From Stramentimicrobium sp964433555 (GTDB taxonomy: Bacteria; Atribacterota; Phoenicimicrobiia; Phoenicimicrobiales; Stramentimicrobiaceae): 64,000 nt of DNA. The notes beneath the pieces were generated by a model. It saw nothing but the letters and a program-made list of their open reading frames with translations. It was not told the origin of the DNA and did no database searches. A program made the position numbers and the translations under genes. The stretch lies in NCBI GenBank assembly GCA_964433555.1, contig CAYSRG010000003.1, positions 62,001-126,000 of the forward strand, in the 5' to 3' direction. Each line of letters begins with the position of its first letter. Positions within the stretch are counted from its first letter, which is position 1. This document shows positions 37,036-44,866 of the stretch, piece by piece.

Positions 37036-37410
37036 TTATCTACCCCTTTTTATGCCAGAATGAGGAGAAACATTGGGATGAGAAACTGCTTGGAAACCAC
37101 CTGATTTAAATTTATCTAACGCCTCCTGAACTGTACCCACTACACCAGTAATAACTTCTATGCCAGCAGCTTGTAGAGTTTGAAAGGCATTGGGACCGCA
37201 ATTTCCGGTTAATACTGCTTTTACTCCTTTATCGGCCATTATTTGACCTGACTGTATCCCTACTCCTCCCATACCCTGGGCTGCACTATTTTCTACTGCT
37301 TCAAATTTTCCACTATCAGTATCTATTAAAATAAAGTAAGCACACCTTCCAAATCGAGGATCTACCTGCGATTTTAAGTCTGGACCATTTGAGGTAATTG
37401 CTATTTTCAT
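37036..37410 (-). CDS. NifX/dinitrogenase iron-molybdenum cofactor family protein (paralogue)
   Basis: A 124-aa protein. MKIAITSNGPDLKSQVDPRFGRCAYF and TGNCGPNAFQTLQAAGI match the NifX fold, as in the Desulfovibrio orange protein group. It is the first gene of the run leading into the MinD-like ATPases, preceded by GGAAGG and, 230 bp upstream, by a Fur-like box. Possible scaffold for a metal-sulfur cluster. Confidence 0.85.
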   Translation of the reverse strand: MKIAITSNGPDLKSQVDPRFGRCAYFILIDTDSGKFEAVENSAAQGMGGVGIQSGQIMADKGVKAVLTGNCGPNAFQTLQAAGIEVITGVVGTVQEALDKFKSGGFQAVSHPNVSPHSGIKRGR

Positions 37411-37504
37411 ATTGCACCTTCCTTTTTAATGATTAAATTTTTTATAAATAAAGAAACTATTAGATGCATTCCTTATTCCTTTATTTATTTGCTCATTTTT
37501 CTAA

Positions 37505-37663
37505 TTAATTCGTAATTTTATTAATTGCTTCAAGTTGTTCCTTTATAGTTTTTGTTTCTTCGGTTAATATCTCATCTCCTTTTTAAGCTTCATTAGCTAT
37601 TGGTAAATATTCCTTTCTATTTTTTAATATGTCTTTTTTATAATGATAACCATTTTCAATAAA
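37505..37663 (-). pseudogene. Possible degraded reading frame with an in-frame stop
   Basis: From 37663 the minus strand reads, in one frame, ENGYHYKKDILKNRKEYL to a TAA at 37585-37583 and then continues GDEILTEETKTIKEQLEAIN to a TAA at 37505. The second half looks like the helical tail of DUF5320-type proteins found in such clusters. No start codon is visible, and the frame overlaps the Fur-like box. Chance is possible. Confidence 0.25.
37644..37658. promoter_or_regulatory. Fur-like box upstream of the NifX/MinD genes
   Basis: TGATAAC-C-ATTTTCA is a 7-1-7 inverted repeat close to the Fur-family consensus TGATAAT-N-ATTATCA. It shares its right half with the box upstream of fur. Confidence 0.5.
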
Positions 37664-37679
37664 TTATGAAAAAAATATC

Positions 37680-38162
37680 TTAATTCTTTATAGTTCTACA
37701 TTTTTTACATAGCCCATAAAATTGGATGGTATGATTCTTGATTTCAAAATCATATTTCTTTGCTAATTCTTTCTCAGTTTTTCTAATTAACTCCATTTCT
37801 TCCTCTGCAAAATCATCATAATCTATTACTCTTCCGCAATTGGTGCATATCAGGTGATGATGGTGCGAGGTATCTTTATCTCCCCGGGATAGCTCATACC
37901 TAGCTCGACCATCCCCAAAATCAAACTTAAAAACTAATCCTATCCTAACCAATAATTCTAATGTTCGGTAAACAGTAGTAAGACCTATAGTCGGATATAT
38001 TTGATGTACTTTTAAGTAAATATCTTCTGCACTTAAATGTTTTTTTGATTCATTTAAAACCTGCAAAATAATCTGACGCGGTACAGTTATCCTATAACCA
38101 CCACCTCTAAATTCTCCGTGCCACCATTTTCCAGGTCCACTTCCGCACCATCTTCTGGGCAT
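37680..38162 (-). CDS. Fur-family metalloregulator
   Basis: A 160-aa regulator. An unusual Gly/Trp-rich N-terminus (MPRRWCGSGPGKWWHGEF) precedes the Fur winged helix (RQIILQVLNESKKHLSAEDIY, LTTVYRTLELL). Metal residues are in HHHHLICTNCG and the closing LCKKC pairs, giving a structural zinc site. It could be Fur, PerR or Zur; the residues visible do not decide. It lies upstream of the NifX/MinD genes on the same strand, with Fur-like boxes before both transcripts, suggesting autoregulation and control of the cluster. Confidence 0.9.
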   Translation of the reverse strand: MPRRWCGSGPGKWWHGEFRGGGYRITVPRQIILQVLNESKKHLSAEDIYLKVHQIYPTIGLTTVYRTLELLVRIGLVFKFDFGDGRARYELSRGDKDTSHHHHLICTNCGRVIDYDDFAEEEMELIRKTEKELAKKYDFEIKNHTIQFYGLCKKCRTIKN

Positions 38163-38178
38163 ATTGATAATTCCTTAT

Positions 38179-38193
38179 TGATAATGATTTTCA
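38179..38193. promoter_or_regulatory. Fur-like box upstream of the fur-family gene
   Basis: TGATAAT-G-ATTTTCA, 17 bp before the start codon. The left half is perfect and the right half is identical to the box at 37644. The rest of the 310-bp gap to 38473 holds a small CATCTG/CAGATG hairpin near 38360 and no gene. Confidence 0.55.
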
Positions 38194-38473
38194 TTAATAT
38201 GATACATAAAATCATTTAACTTGTCAACAATCCCTTTCTTTTATGTGAATTAAAAATTAAAAGTGAACATAATAAAGCTATAGTCTAAAAAGATGAGAGG
38301 TTTATGTTTATAGTTCAGTCATAAGAAAGGGATAGTATTCAGATTAAAAAATATTAAATGTCATCTGGCTAAGAACAGATGATTAGGTATAGAAAGAAGG
38401 AAGGTATAACTTCTGTTAACATTAGCCGGACAGGGTATCAAAATATCTATTTTCCCAAGCTAAATAAGCTAAA

Positions 38474-38980
38474 TTATTTGATAAAATGAACTATCTCTGA
38501 AATCGGCTTACGCCTTTTAATTCCAGGATTATCTGCTGGATAGCCTATAGGTGTAAAAGCAATGGGTTCCATATCTGGAGTTAGATTAAGATATTTCCTA
38601 GCAGCATCGGGATTAAAAGCACCAATCCAGCAGGTTCCTATCCCCAAATCTGTTGCGGCAAGTATAATATAATCCATAACTATAGCTGAATCCACATCTA
38701 CATAATTTTTACCATCTCTGCGCACCCAACAATCTTTTGGTATACCACAAATACCTACCACATAGGGAGCTTGAACAAACCATTCCTGTGAGCATATCTT
38801 TATTAATTTATCTTTAAAATGTGCGGTTTTAATGACAAAAAGCTGAAAACTCTGCTTATTGCAGGCAGTAGGTGCTAGATTAGCCGCTTCCAGGATTTTG
38901 TCAATAATTTCAGCAGGAATATCATCAGATTTATAGGCTCTTACGCTATATCTTTTTTTAATTAATTCCTTAAATTCCAT
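38474..38980 (-). CDS. Nitroreductase family protein
   Basis: A 168-aa FMN-dependent nitroreductase-fold protein. KKRYSVRAYKSDDIP at the start gives the FMN phosphate-binding arginines, ANLAPTACNKQS the second FMN loop, and GTCWIGAF near residue 120 the usual C-terminal segment. It is shorter than typical 200-aa members but complete in its motifs. Reduced flavin substrates are not predictable. AAGGGGAAA before ATG; single gene. Confidence 0.87.
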   Translation of the reverse strand: MEFKELIKKRYSVRAYKSDDIPAEIIDKILEAANLAPTACNKQSFQLFVIKTAHFKDKLIKICSQEWFVQAPYVVGICGIPKDCWVRRDGKNYVDVDSAIVMDYIILAATDLGIGTCWIGAFNPDAARKYLNLTPDMEPIAFTPIGYPADNPGIKRRKPISEIVHFIK

Positions 38981-39438
38981 ACTAAATTTCCCCTTTTCTT
39001 ATTTGTGGCTTCTATAAAGAATATATTTTTTATTTTGACTTTATGTAACTAATAACTACTCTAGGATTTCTTTTTCAAACACTATATTTATATAAATAAT
39101 AAAACAGCTACCAACTTTTTCAAATATTGTGTCGCCATTTTTCTTCATCCTATATTTCACTATCTTTCGCATATTTTCCATAAAGGTATAATTCTCGATC
39201 ATTACTTATTCTTCTGACAACCAGCAGCAAGTATTACTATTCTTATTAAATCTTTCCTGGTTCAAGTAATTAATCTTTTTTTCATAATTCCACTATTCCT
39301 TACAGATAATGTTGATCTTTCCAGAGAAATAAAGGCAAAAAATCAAATTTTACTAAATTATAACTTTTCCATACAAAATGAAAAGACCTGATTTTGTGAT
39401 TTTAAATCAATTTTCAACAAGCTAACCAGAAGAATTTT
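38981..39438. other. Gene-poor AT-rich stretch
   Basis: About 460 bp. A 48-codon minus-strand frame near 39200-39055 (starting MIENYTFMENMRKIVKYR) has only a weak ribosome site and no recognised relatives; I do not call it. No structured RNA seen. Confidence 0.35.
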
Positions 39439-39936
39439 TTATAGAAATGGGAGAATCATAGGGACTCTCTTTTGATATTCTTTATATTTATTGCCAAATT
39501 TATTAATCAGTAATTTCTCTTCATAACGGGACATGAAATAATAAAACAAGCATATCAATAGCCAGATCAGGAAGGCTAAAATAGAAGAGCTTAAAACAAC
39601 AAAGCTGAAAAACAAGAATACAGAACCAAAATACATAGGATGTCTTACTATGTGAAATACACCGCTTGTCACAACACCTATTTCTTTCTCAGTTTCTTTG
39701 AAAATTATTTTATGAGATTTCAAAATAAAATAACTTCCAATTTTAAAAAATATAAAAAATAATGGTGCCGCAATAATCCAGGGTAGTTTTCCGATAATCT
39801 TGTTTGAGAATTTAAATAGGAATACATCAAGAACGATAACCAAAACCAGAGCAAGAAAGAGGATTAGCTGCCCTAGATCATTAAGTGGGTGTTCACCAGC
39901 AAGATTTTGGTGTTTTGAGGAATAAGATAAATTCAC
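39439..39936 (-). CDS. Isoprenylcysteine carboxyl methyltransferase-like membrane protein
   Basis: A 165-aa protein with four to five membrane segments and the ICMT/PEMT signature GVFHIVRHPMYFGSVF near residue 90, then a conserved RYEEKLLINKFGNKYKEY near 132. Bacterial members methylate lipids or small molecules with AdoMet, but most are uncharacterised. GTG start with AAGGA. Single gene. Confidence 0.82.
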   Translation of the reverse strand: MNLSYSSKHQNLAGEHPLNDLGQLILFLALVLVIVLDVFLFKFSNKIIGKLPWIIAAPLFFIFFKIGSYFILKSHKIIFKETEKEIGVVTSGVFHIVRHPMYFGSVFLFFSFVVLSSSILAFLIWLLICLFYYFMSRYEEKLLINKFGNKYKEYQKRVPMILPFL

Positions 39937-40348
39937 TTTTAAATTCCTTTTTAATATTTTTAAATTATATCCTTCTTCTCTTCTCTTCTTGAAAGGAAAC
40001 CGGCTTGGTATAATTCTTTCTTAATTCTATTACTTTATTTAATTTTTGGAAGATTTAGTTGCTTTCCTGGTATTCTTTCCATTAATCCAAGTAGACAAAT
40101 ACCTGTTTATGATACTATCTTAGAAAATCCTGAGTTTCCTTATTCCGGATAACCTGTATCTTGGTTAAGGTTAACAGGATATTTTCCTGATAGGGAGAAC
40201 TTTTCTGATTCTGAAATACCTTTGCGTAATCCAGATAGAGGAGAGGTGGGACATTTTTTAGAGCTGCTCCATATATTTTTTCTCTGCTATAATTTAACTT
40301 TTGTTAATCTCTACATCTAATGTTACTTTCTTTTTTTATTTTTCAATG
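39937..40348. other. Stretch downstream of the radical SAM gene with a degraded frame
   Basis: A 62-codon minus-strand frame without a start codon (40303-40115) contains YLDYAKVFQNQKSSPYQEN, vaguely like the late region of class V aminotransferases. No ribosome site. It may be a gene remnant or chance. Nothing else was recognised. Confidence 0.25.
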
Positions 40349-41749
40349 CTAAGTTGTTTTCTGACTTCTCTGATATTTTTCTTGTGCTTTTCTTGCTTTC
40401 TTTGTTCTCTCTTTACAGATTGGTCTGGATTTCCTATCCCAGTCAGCAGAAAGTTCATCCAAGAATTTACCAATGGAACCGGTTAAGACAGTTTCTGCCC
40501 CCTCATGAGTGGGATACGCGCCCGACTCTGCAACAATATCTCTTAGTTCTTGAGGATGATCAATAATAGGGCAGGGTGCCATCAAATTATCAGTAAAGGG
40601 TTGGTGTTTCTGGTAAGCCTGGAACAAAGGATTTCCTAATACTTCTTTCAAGCTCTTACCCTTGATGTTATCTACTGCAAAGTGAACAAAGGCACAGGGT
40701 TCCACCTCACCTTTGGCATTGATATGGAAGTATCTTCTTCCACCAGCAATGCAACCACCAGAAAAGGTACCATCATTCCAGAAATCTGCCAGGAAGATAG
40801 GCTTTTTCACCCGTAATTCAGGAATTCGATATGCCAGCATAGCTCTCTGTTCGGGAGTAATCATCATATCAAAATCAGTATCTTTGCCAATGGGAATATA
40901 GTGGAAAGACCAACCATAGATGGCTCCCTTTTCTGCCATATGGTCAATAAAGTCATCAGTACCAAAAAGTTCTTCTGCATTCTGTTTGGTTACAGTAACG
41001 CTGATGCCAAAGATAACTCCTCTTTCCCGAAGCCGATCCATAGCGGCCATGATTTTGTCGTAGGTGCCTACTCCTCGACGGGTATCAGTAGATTCTTTAA
41101 ATCCCTCCAGGCTTATAGCCGGGCTGATATTGCCTACCTCAACCATCTTATCCGCCATCTCATCATCAATTAAGGTACCATTGGTGTACATCATAAATCC
41201 TACATCGGGATGTTTTTTAAAGATTTCAAAGAGATGTGGATACAGGGTAGGCTCTCCACCAGAAAGAACAATAAAATAAATGCCCATTTCCTTAGCATCC
41301 AAGATAATTCGGTCAATAGTATTTATATCCAAGCTATCACTCTTCTTATACTTACCTGCCCAGCAACCTATGCAACTTAAATTACAGGCACTGGTAGGAT
41401 CAATTAAGATAGTCCAGGGAACACCTACTCCTAATTCTTTCATTGCCTCATCCTGTCTGGGAATACCCATCAATCCCGCATTGACAAAGAAGTTCATAAT
41501 CATACCATTCTTATAGCTAGGCGCAATTTTGGTAAGTTTGCGAACAAACTGCTGGAGAGCTGGATTAGTCTGATAGGCTTTTTTAATGGCAGTAATTTCT
41601 TCATGGTGTCTTTCTGTGCGAGCAACTTTATCAGCCAGGTTAAGTACCTTAATGAGATTTTTCTCGGGATCTTTCTCCAGATAATGTATAGCTTGTTTGA
41701 TAATCTGTTCAGCAGCAAATTTCTTGGCAAAGTTGAAATTAATACCCAT
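40349..41749 (-). CDS. Radical SAM protein with C-terminal auxiliary-cluster region
   Basis: A 466-aa protein. An N-terminal helical region (about 1-100) precedes the radical motif CNLSCIGC near residue 121-128. SGGEPTLYP near 165 and MYTNGTLI follow, as in PqqE/MoaA-like enzymes. C-terminal cysteines (GGCIAGG near 335, VEPCAFVHF near 355, APCPIIDHP near 394) suggest a SPASM-like auxiliary cluster. Substrate unknown. A short basic tail follows. It lies 62 bp downstream of a TetR gene on the same strand, so its expression is probably controlled by that repressor. GGGAG before ATG. Confidence 0.87.
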   Translation of the reverse strand: MGINFNFAKKFAAEQIIKQAIHYLEKDPEKNLIKVLNLADKVARTERHHEEITAIKKAYQTNPALQQFVRKLTKIAPSYKNGMIMNFFVNAGLMGIPRQDEAMKELGVGVPWTILIDPTSACNLSCIGCWAGKYKKSDSLDINTIDRIILDAKEMGIYFIVLSGGEPTLYPHLFEIFKKHPDVGFMMYTNGTLIDDEMADKMVEVGNISPAISLEGFKESTDTRRGVGTYDKIMAAMDRLRERGVIFGISVTVTKQNAEELFGTDDFIDHMAEKGAIYGWSFHYIPIGKDTDFDMMITPEQRAMLAYRIPELRVKKPIFLADFWNDGTFSGGCIAGGRRYFHINAKGEVEPCAFVHFAVDNIKGKSLKEVLGNPLFQAYQKHQPFTDNLMAPCPIIDHPQELRDIVAESGAYPTHEGAETVLTGSIGKFLDELSADWDRKSRPICKERTKKARKAQEKYQRSQKTT

Positions 41750-41810
41750 TTAAACTCCCTCCTTTTCAGGGATTTTCCAAGATACTCTTAATCCCAAAAA
41801 AATTAATCCT

Positions 41811-42353
41811 CTATTTTATCTTATCAACCAATCGACAGATAAAGTTGATATTATCCTCTTGTTCCTCTGGAAATTCCTGAGCAAAATCATAGATTGCCAT
41901 TATCAATAAGCGAATTGTTCTGTCTTTATCTTTATCTGGAATGTCCAGGTCTTTCTTTTCTTCCGCTTTGTAAACTAGATTTCTAATTAATCCCAATAAA
42001 CAATCCTTCATATGTTCAAAAAGTTCATGGTCAAGTTTTTCCCTTAAGATTACCCTTCCCAGTTCTTTTAATCTTACAATCTCATTATATAAGGTAGCAA
42101 TAAAGTTATATCTATCTTCTTTACTCTCTTCTATCATCTTATCCAGAACAGCATAAGTCTGTTCCAGGCTCTGTCGGAAGACATTTAAGAATAAATCCTG
42201 TTTGTTAAGAAAGTAGTTATATAATGTCCCCACTGATAAACCTGCTTCTTGAGCAATCATTTTCATTGTAACCTGCTGGTATCCCTTCACTGTAAATAAA
42301 TGAAAGGCTGCTTGATAAATCTTTTCTATTATTCCATCAATAAATTTTGGCAT
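41811..42353 (-). CDS. TetR-family transcriptional regulator
   Basis: A regulator of about 180 aa. The N-terminal helix-turn-helix reads IYQAAFHLFTVKGYQQVTMK through GLSVGTLYNYFLNKQDLF; the C-terminal ligand domain is not recognisable. A TTG upstream (42368) is possible, but ATG at 42353 with TAGGT is preferred. A 31-bp near-palindrome 22 bp upstream is its likely operator. The downstream radical SAM gene is the obvious coregulated gene. Confidence 0.88.
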   Translation of the reverse strand: MPKFIDGIIEKIYQAAFHLFTVKGYQQVTMKMIAQEAGLSVGTLYNYFLNKQDLFLNVFRQSLEQTYAVLDKMIEESKEDRYNFIATLYNEIVRLKELGRVILREKLDHELFEHMKDCLLGLIRNLVYKAEEKKDLDIPDKDKDRTIRLLIMAIYDFAQEFPEEQEDNINFICRLVDKIK

Positions 42354-42374
42354 TTTGGTACCTACCAATTTTAA

Positions 42375-42405
42375 ATGAACTTATATTCACTGAATCTATG
42401 TTCAT
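42375..42405. promoter_or_regulatory. Probable TetR operator (31-bp inverted repeat)
   Basis: ATGAACTTATATTCA, one central C, and TGAATCTATGTTCAT: the two 15-base arms match at 13 of 15 positions. Size and position just upstream of the tetR start are typical of autorepression. Confidence 0.75.
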
Positions 42406-42607
42406 AATAATATAAAGAATAGATTTTGTCAAGTCCGTTATCATTCTCGAATTAGTTTTTATAAAGAAGATATTTTAATACTGTGGGCAGAGCTGAAATA
42501 CATTAGCAATTTTTCGTTCAGTAAGTCACCAGTTTAGTAATTAAAATGGTATTGAAATGCAATTTAACAAATATCAAATATATTATAAGTTTATATGAGA
42601 ATAATTA

Positions 42608-42650
42608 GATGAGATTGCCCCGATCTGCTTTCAGTAGTTTTCGCAATAAC
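42608..42650. repeat. Imperfect palindromic repeat, GATTGC/GCAAT type
   Basis: Begins GATGAGATTGCC and ends CGCAATAAC. This resembles the intergenic repeat found in many genomes with GAGATTGC and GCAATGAC ends. It lies in the 540-bp gene-free stretch 42406-42944. Confidence 0.4.
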
Positions 42651-42825
42651 AATCTTGGGATGTGTAATATCTCTTGCCTATTTTGCTTAGTTCATACCAT
42701 TAATCGTTAAACAAGTTATTTGGATTTAATCTTAATCGTTTTAATAGGAAGAAGGTCAACACTACAAATATAAACTACTTATCTTTTTTCTACAAAAACT
42801 GAAAATAGAAAACTAAAAACTTTAA

Positions 42826-42866
42826 TGTCACTGCTAGTGAATGAAGCGAGGGAAGCAGTCTCATCT
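42826..42866. repeat. Imperfect palindromic repeat, second copy
   Basis: Begins TGTCACTGC, contains GAATGAAGCGAGGGAAGC and ends AGTCTCATCT; it is the inverted counterpart of the copy at 42608. Flanking AAAACTGAAA direct repeats occur near 42796 and 42889. The stretch otherwise shows no gene. Confidence 0.45.
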
Positions 42867-42944
42867 GGTTTTACCTGCATAAAATAAAACTGAAAGCTGA
42901 AAACTAGTTCTCTACGATTTTATCAATTACTAACTATAACGGTG

Positions 42945-44165
42945 CTACTCATAGCGCAACGCATCTACTGGATTCATCCGGGCAGCTTTCATAGCCGGAT
43001 AGAGACCAAAAAAGATACCGATAAATAGGGCAAAACCAAAAGCCAGAATTACGGAGATGCCGGAAATCACCAGAGGCCAGTCCCCATATCGGGAAAGAAA
43101 GTAGGCAACGACCCAACCAAAACCGATGCCGGCTATCCCTCCTGCACTGCTCAAGCTTAATGATTCCATCAGAAACTGATATAATATATTTTTATTTTTG
43201 GCACCCAACGCTTTGCGGATACCTATCTCCCGGGTCCTTTCGCTAACTGATACCAGCATGATATTCATAATGCCAATTCCACCGACCAGTAGAGAGATCG
43301 CTGCAATACCACCTAACATCAGGCTCATTGTCCTAGTGACAGAACTCATGGTATCCAGAATTTCATCCTGACTCATAATCCGGAATTGTTCCCTGTTCTC
43401 GTCATCCAGGAATTTGACCATGAAATTTTCCAATTCCTTCACCGCATTGGAGGCCTTTTCAGAGGAGGCAGCCTGGACAATGTAGGACGAAACATAATGG
43501 CTGTTGGTCATTCGATCCATGGCAATGGATAAAGGTATATAGGCCTGATTATCCAGATTCCCGGCCATGGAGCCTCCCTTTTCTTCCATGACACCGACCA
43601 CCTGAAACATGAATATTCTTCCCTGGTAATTCACTCTCACTTTTTGACCCACAGGATTATTCTTCTCAAAAAGGTCGGCAGCCAATTCTGAGCCCAGAAT
43701 GATGACCTGACTTCTCTGTTCATGGTCCTGTTCAGTGATAAAACGGCCTTGTTCAATCTTATAATTATTCACTGCCATATAAGATGGATTCGTTCCTACG
43801 ATACTGGCACTGACATTCACATCATTATAAATGAATAAACCACTGACTTGTTTGGTCGGGATGACGCTGCTGATGGAGGGGCAAAATTTTTCCATATATT
43901 CTGCCAACTCAAGAGAAAATTTTTCTTGAGAACTGCTGCCGCCGATTCTGCCAAATTGTCCTCTCGGTGTTCGGGGGTAAATGGTAATCATGTTAGAACC
44001 CAAATCAGCGATGCGCGAAGTTACGGATTGTGTCGAACCGGAGCCCACTGAGACAATGGCAATGACCGCTCCGACCCCGATGACAATCCCCAGCATGGAG
44101 AGAAAACTGCGCATCTTGTTTGCCCATAGACTCTCCAGGGCAATCCTTAATCCCTGCAAAATCAT
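42945..44165 (-). CDS. MacB-type ABC transporter permease
   Basis: A 406-aa permease with the MacB/FtsX layout: an N-terminal helix (about 17-40), a periplasmic domain (about 45-280) and three C-terminal helices. Signature stretches are WANKMRSFLSMLGIVIGVGAVI at the start, SVSERTREIGIRKALGA near 310 and PVDALRYE at the end. It overlaps the ATPase gene by 4 bp (ATGA). With the adaptor and TolC proteins it should form a tripartite efflux pump. Local GC is clearly higher than in neighbouring regions. Confidence 0.93.
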   Translation of the reverse strand: MILQGLRIALESLWANKMRSFLSMLGIVIGVGAVIAIVSVGSGSTQSVTSRIADLGSNMITIYPRTPRGQFGRIGGSSSQEKFSLELAEYMEKFCPSISSVIPTKQVSGLFIYNDVNVSASIVGTNPSYMAVNNYKIEQGRFITEQDHEQRSQVIILGSELAADLFEKNNPVGQKVRVNYQGRIFMFQVVGVMEEKGGSMAGNLDNQAYIPLSIAMDRMTNSHYVSSYIVQAASSEKASNAVKELENFMVKFLDDENREQFRIMSQDEILDTMSSVTRTMSLMLGGIAAISLLVGGIGIMNIMLVSVSERTREIGIRKALGAKNKNILYQFLMESLSLSSAGGIAGIGFGWVVAYFLSRYGDWPLVISGISVILAFGFALFIGIFFGLYPAMKAARMNPVDALRYE

Positions 44166-44851
44166 GCCACTACCTCATCCCTGTCAATCAGTCCGTCTTT
44201 CAGATGAATAATACGCCTGGCGTATTTTGCAATCTCCGCCTCATGGGTTACCAGAATGATCGTATTACCCCTTTCATGCAGCTTTTTGATCATATTCATA
44301 ATATCCAATCCGGTTTTGGAATCCAGGTTACCGGTAGGCTCATCCGCCAGAATAATAGAAGGATGGTTTACCAATGCCCTGGCTATTGCCACACGTTGAC
44401 GCTGTCCGCCGGAAATTTCACTGGGACGATGCAGTATTCTGTTGCCCAATCCTACTTCCTCCAGAGCCTGCCTGGCTAATTCCTGCCTCCGATGTGCCTT
44501 AACACCGGAATAAATCAAAGGAAGCTCTACATTCTTCAAATTGGTTGCCCTGGGTAACAGGTTAAACTGCTGAAAGACAAACCCGATCTTCCGGTTACGG
44601 AATAAAGCCAGCTGGTTATCATCTAATCGAGTCACGTCCTGACCGGCCAGGTAATATTTGCCTTCCGTGGGGTAATCCAAACATCCGATGATATGCATCA
44701 GGGTTGATTTCCCCGATCCGGAAGGTCCCATGATAGATACAAACTCACTGCTATCAATTTGAAATGAAATATCACGCAGTGCTTCAACTGTCACTTTGCC
44801 TAAATAGTAATTTTTCTTCAGATGTTCAACTCTGATAACTCGATCATTCAT
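44162..44851 (-). CDS. MacB-type ABC transporter ATPase
   Basis: A 229-aa ATPase of the LolD/MacB group. Walker A GPSGSGKST near residue 41, FVFQQFNLLPRATN (Q-loop) near 92, signature SGGQRQRVAIARAL near 144, Walker B ILADEPTGNLDS and the switch histidine in LVTHEAE near 200. ATPase and permease are separate proteins here, unlike the fused MacB of E. coli. AAGGGA before ATG. Confidence 0.95.
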   Translation of the reverse strand: MNDRVIRVEHLKKNYYLGKVTVEALRDISFQIDSSEFVSIMGPSGSGKSTLMHIIGCLDYPTEGKYYLAGQDVTRLDDNQLALFRNRKIGFVFQQFNLLPRATNLKNVELPLIYSGVKAHRRQELARQALEEVGLGNRILHRPSEISGGQRQRVAIARALVNHPSIILADEPTGNLDSKTGLDIMNMIKKLHERGNTIILVTHEAEIAKYARRIIHLKDGLIDRDEVVA

Positions 44852-44866
44852 CTCTCTATTCCCTTT

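Noticed and set aside
36351..37410. NifX-family genes as evidence for nitrogen fixation
   Set aside because: No nifHDKENB genes are present, and NifX-fold proteins beside MinD-like ATPases occur in non-diazotrophs.
39250..39275. GGTTCAAG stretch as a tRNA T-arm
   Set aside because: No matching acceptor, D or anticodon arm nearby; no tRNA gene was found in the window.
40354..41791. Several long plus-strand frames opposite the radical SAM gene
   Set aside because: They are shadows of the well-supported minus-strand coding sequence and carry no motifs.
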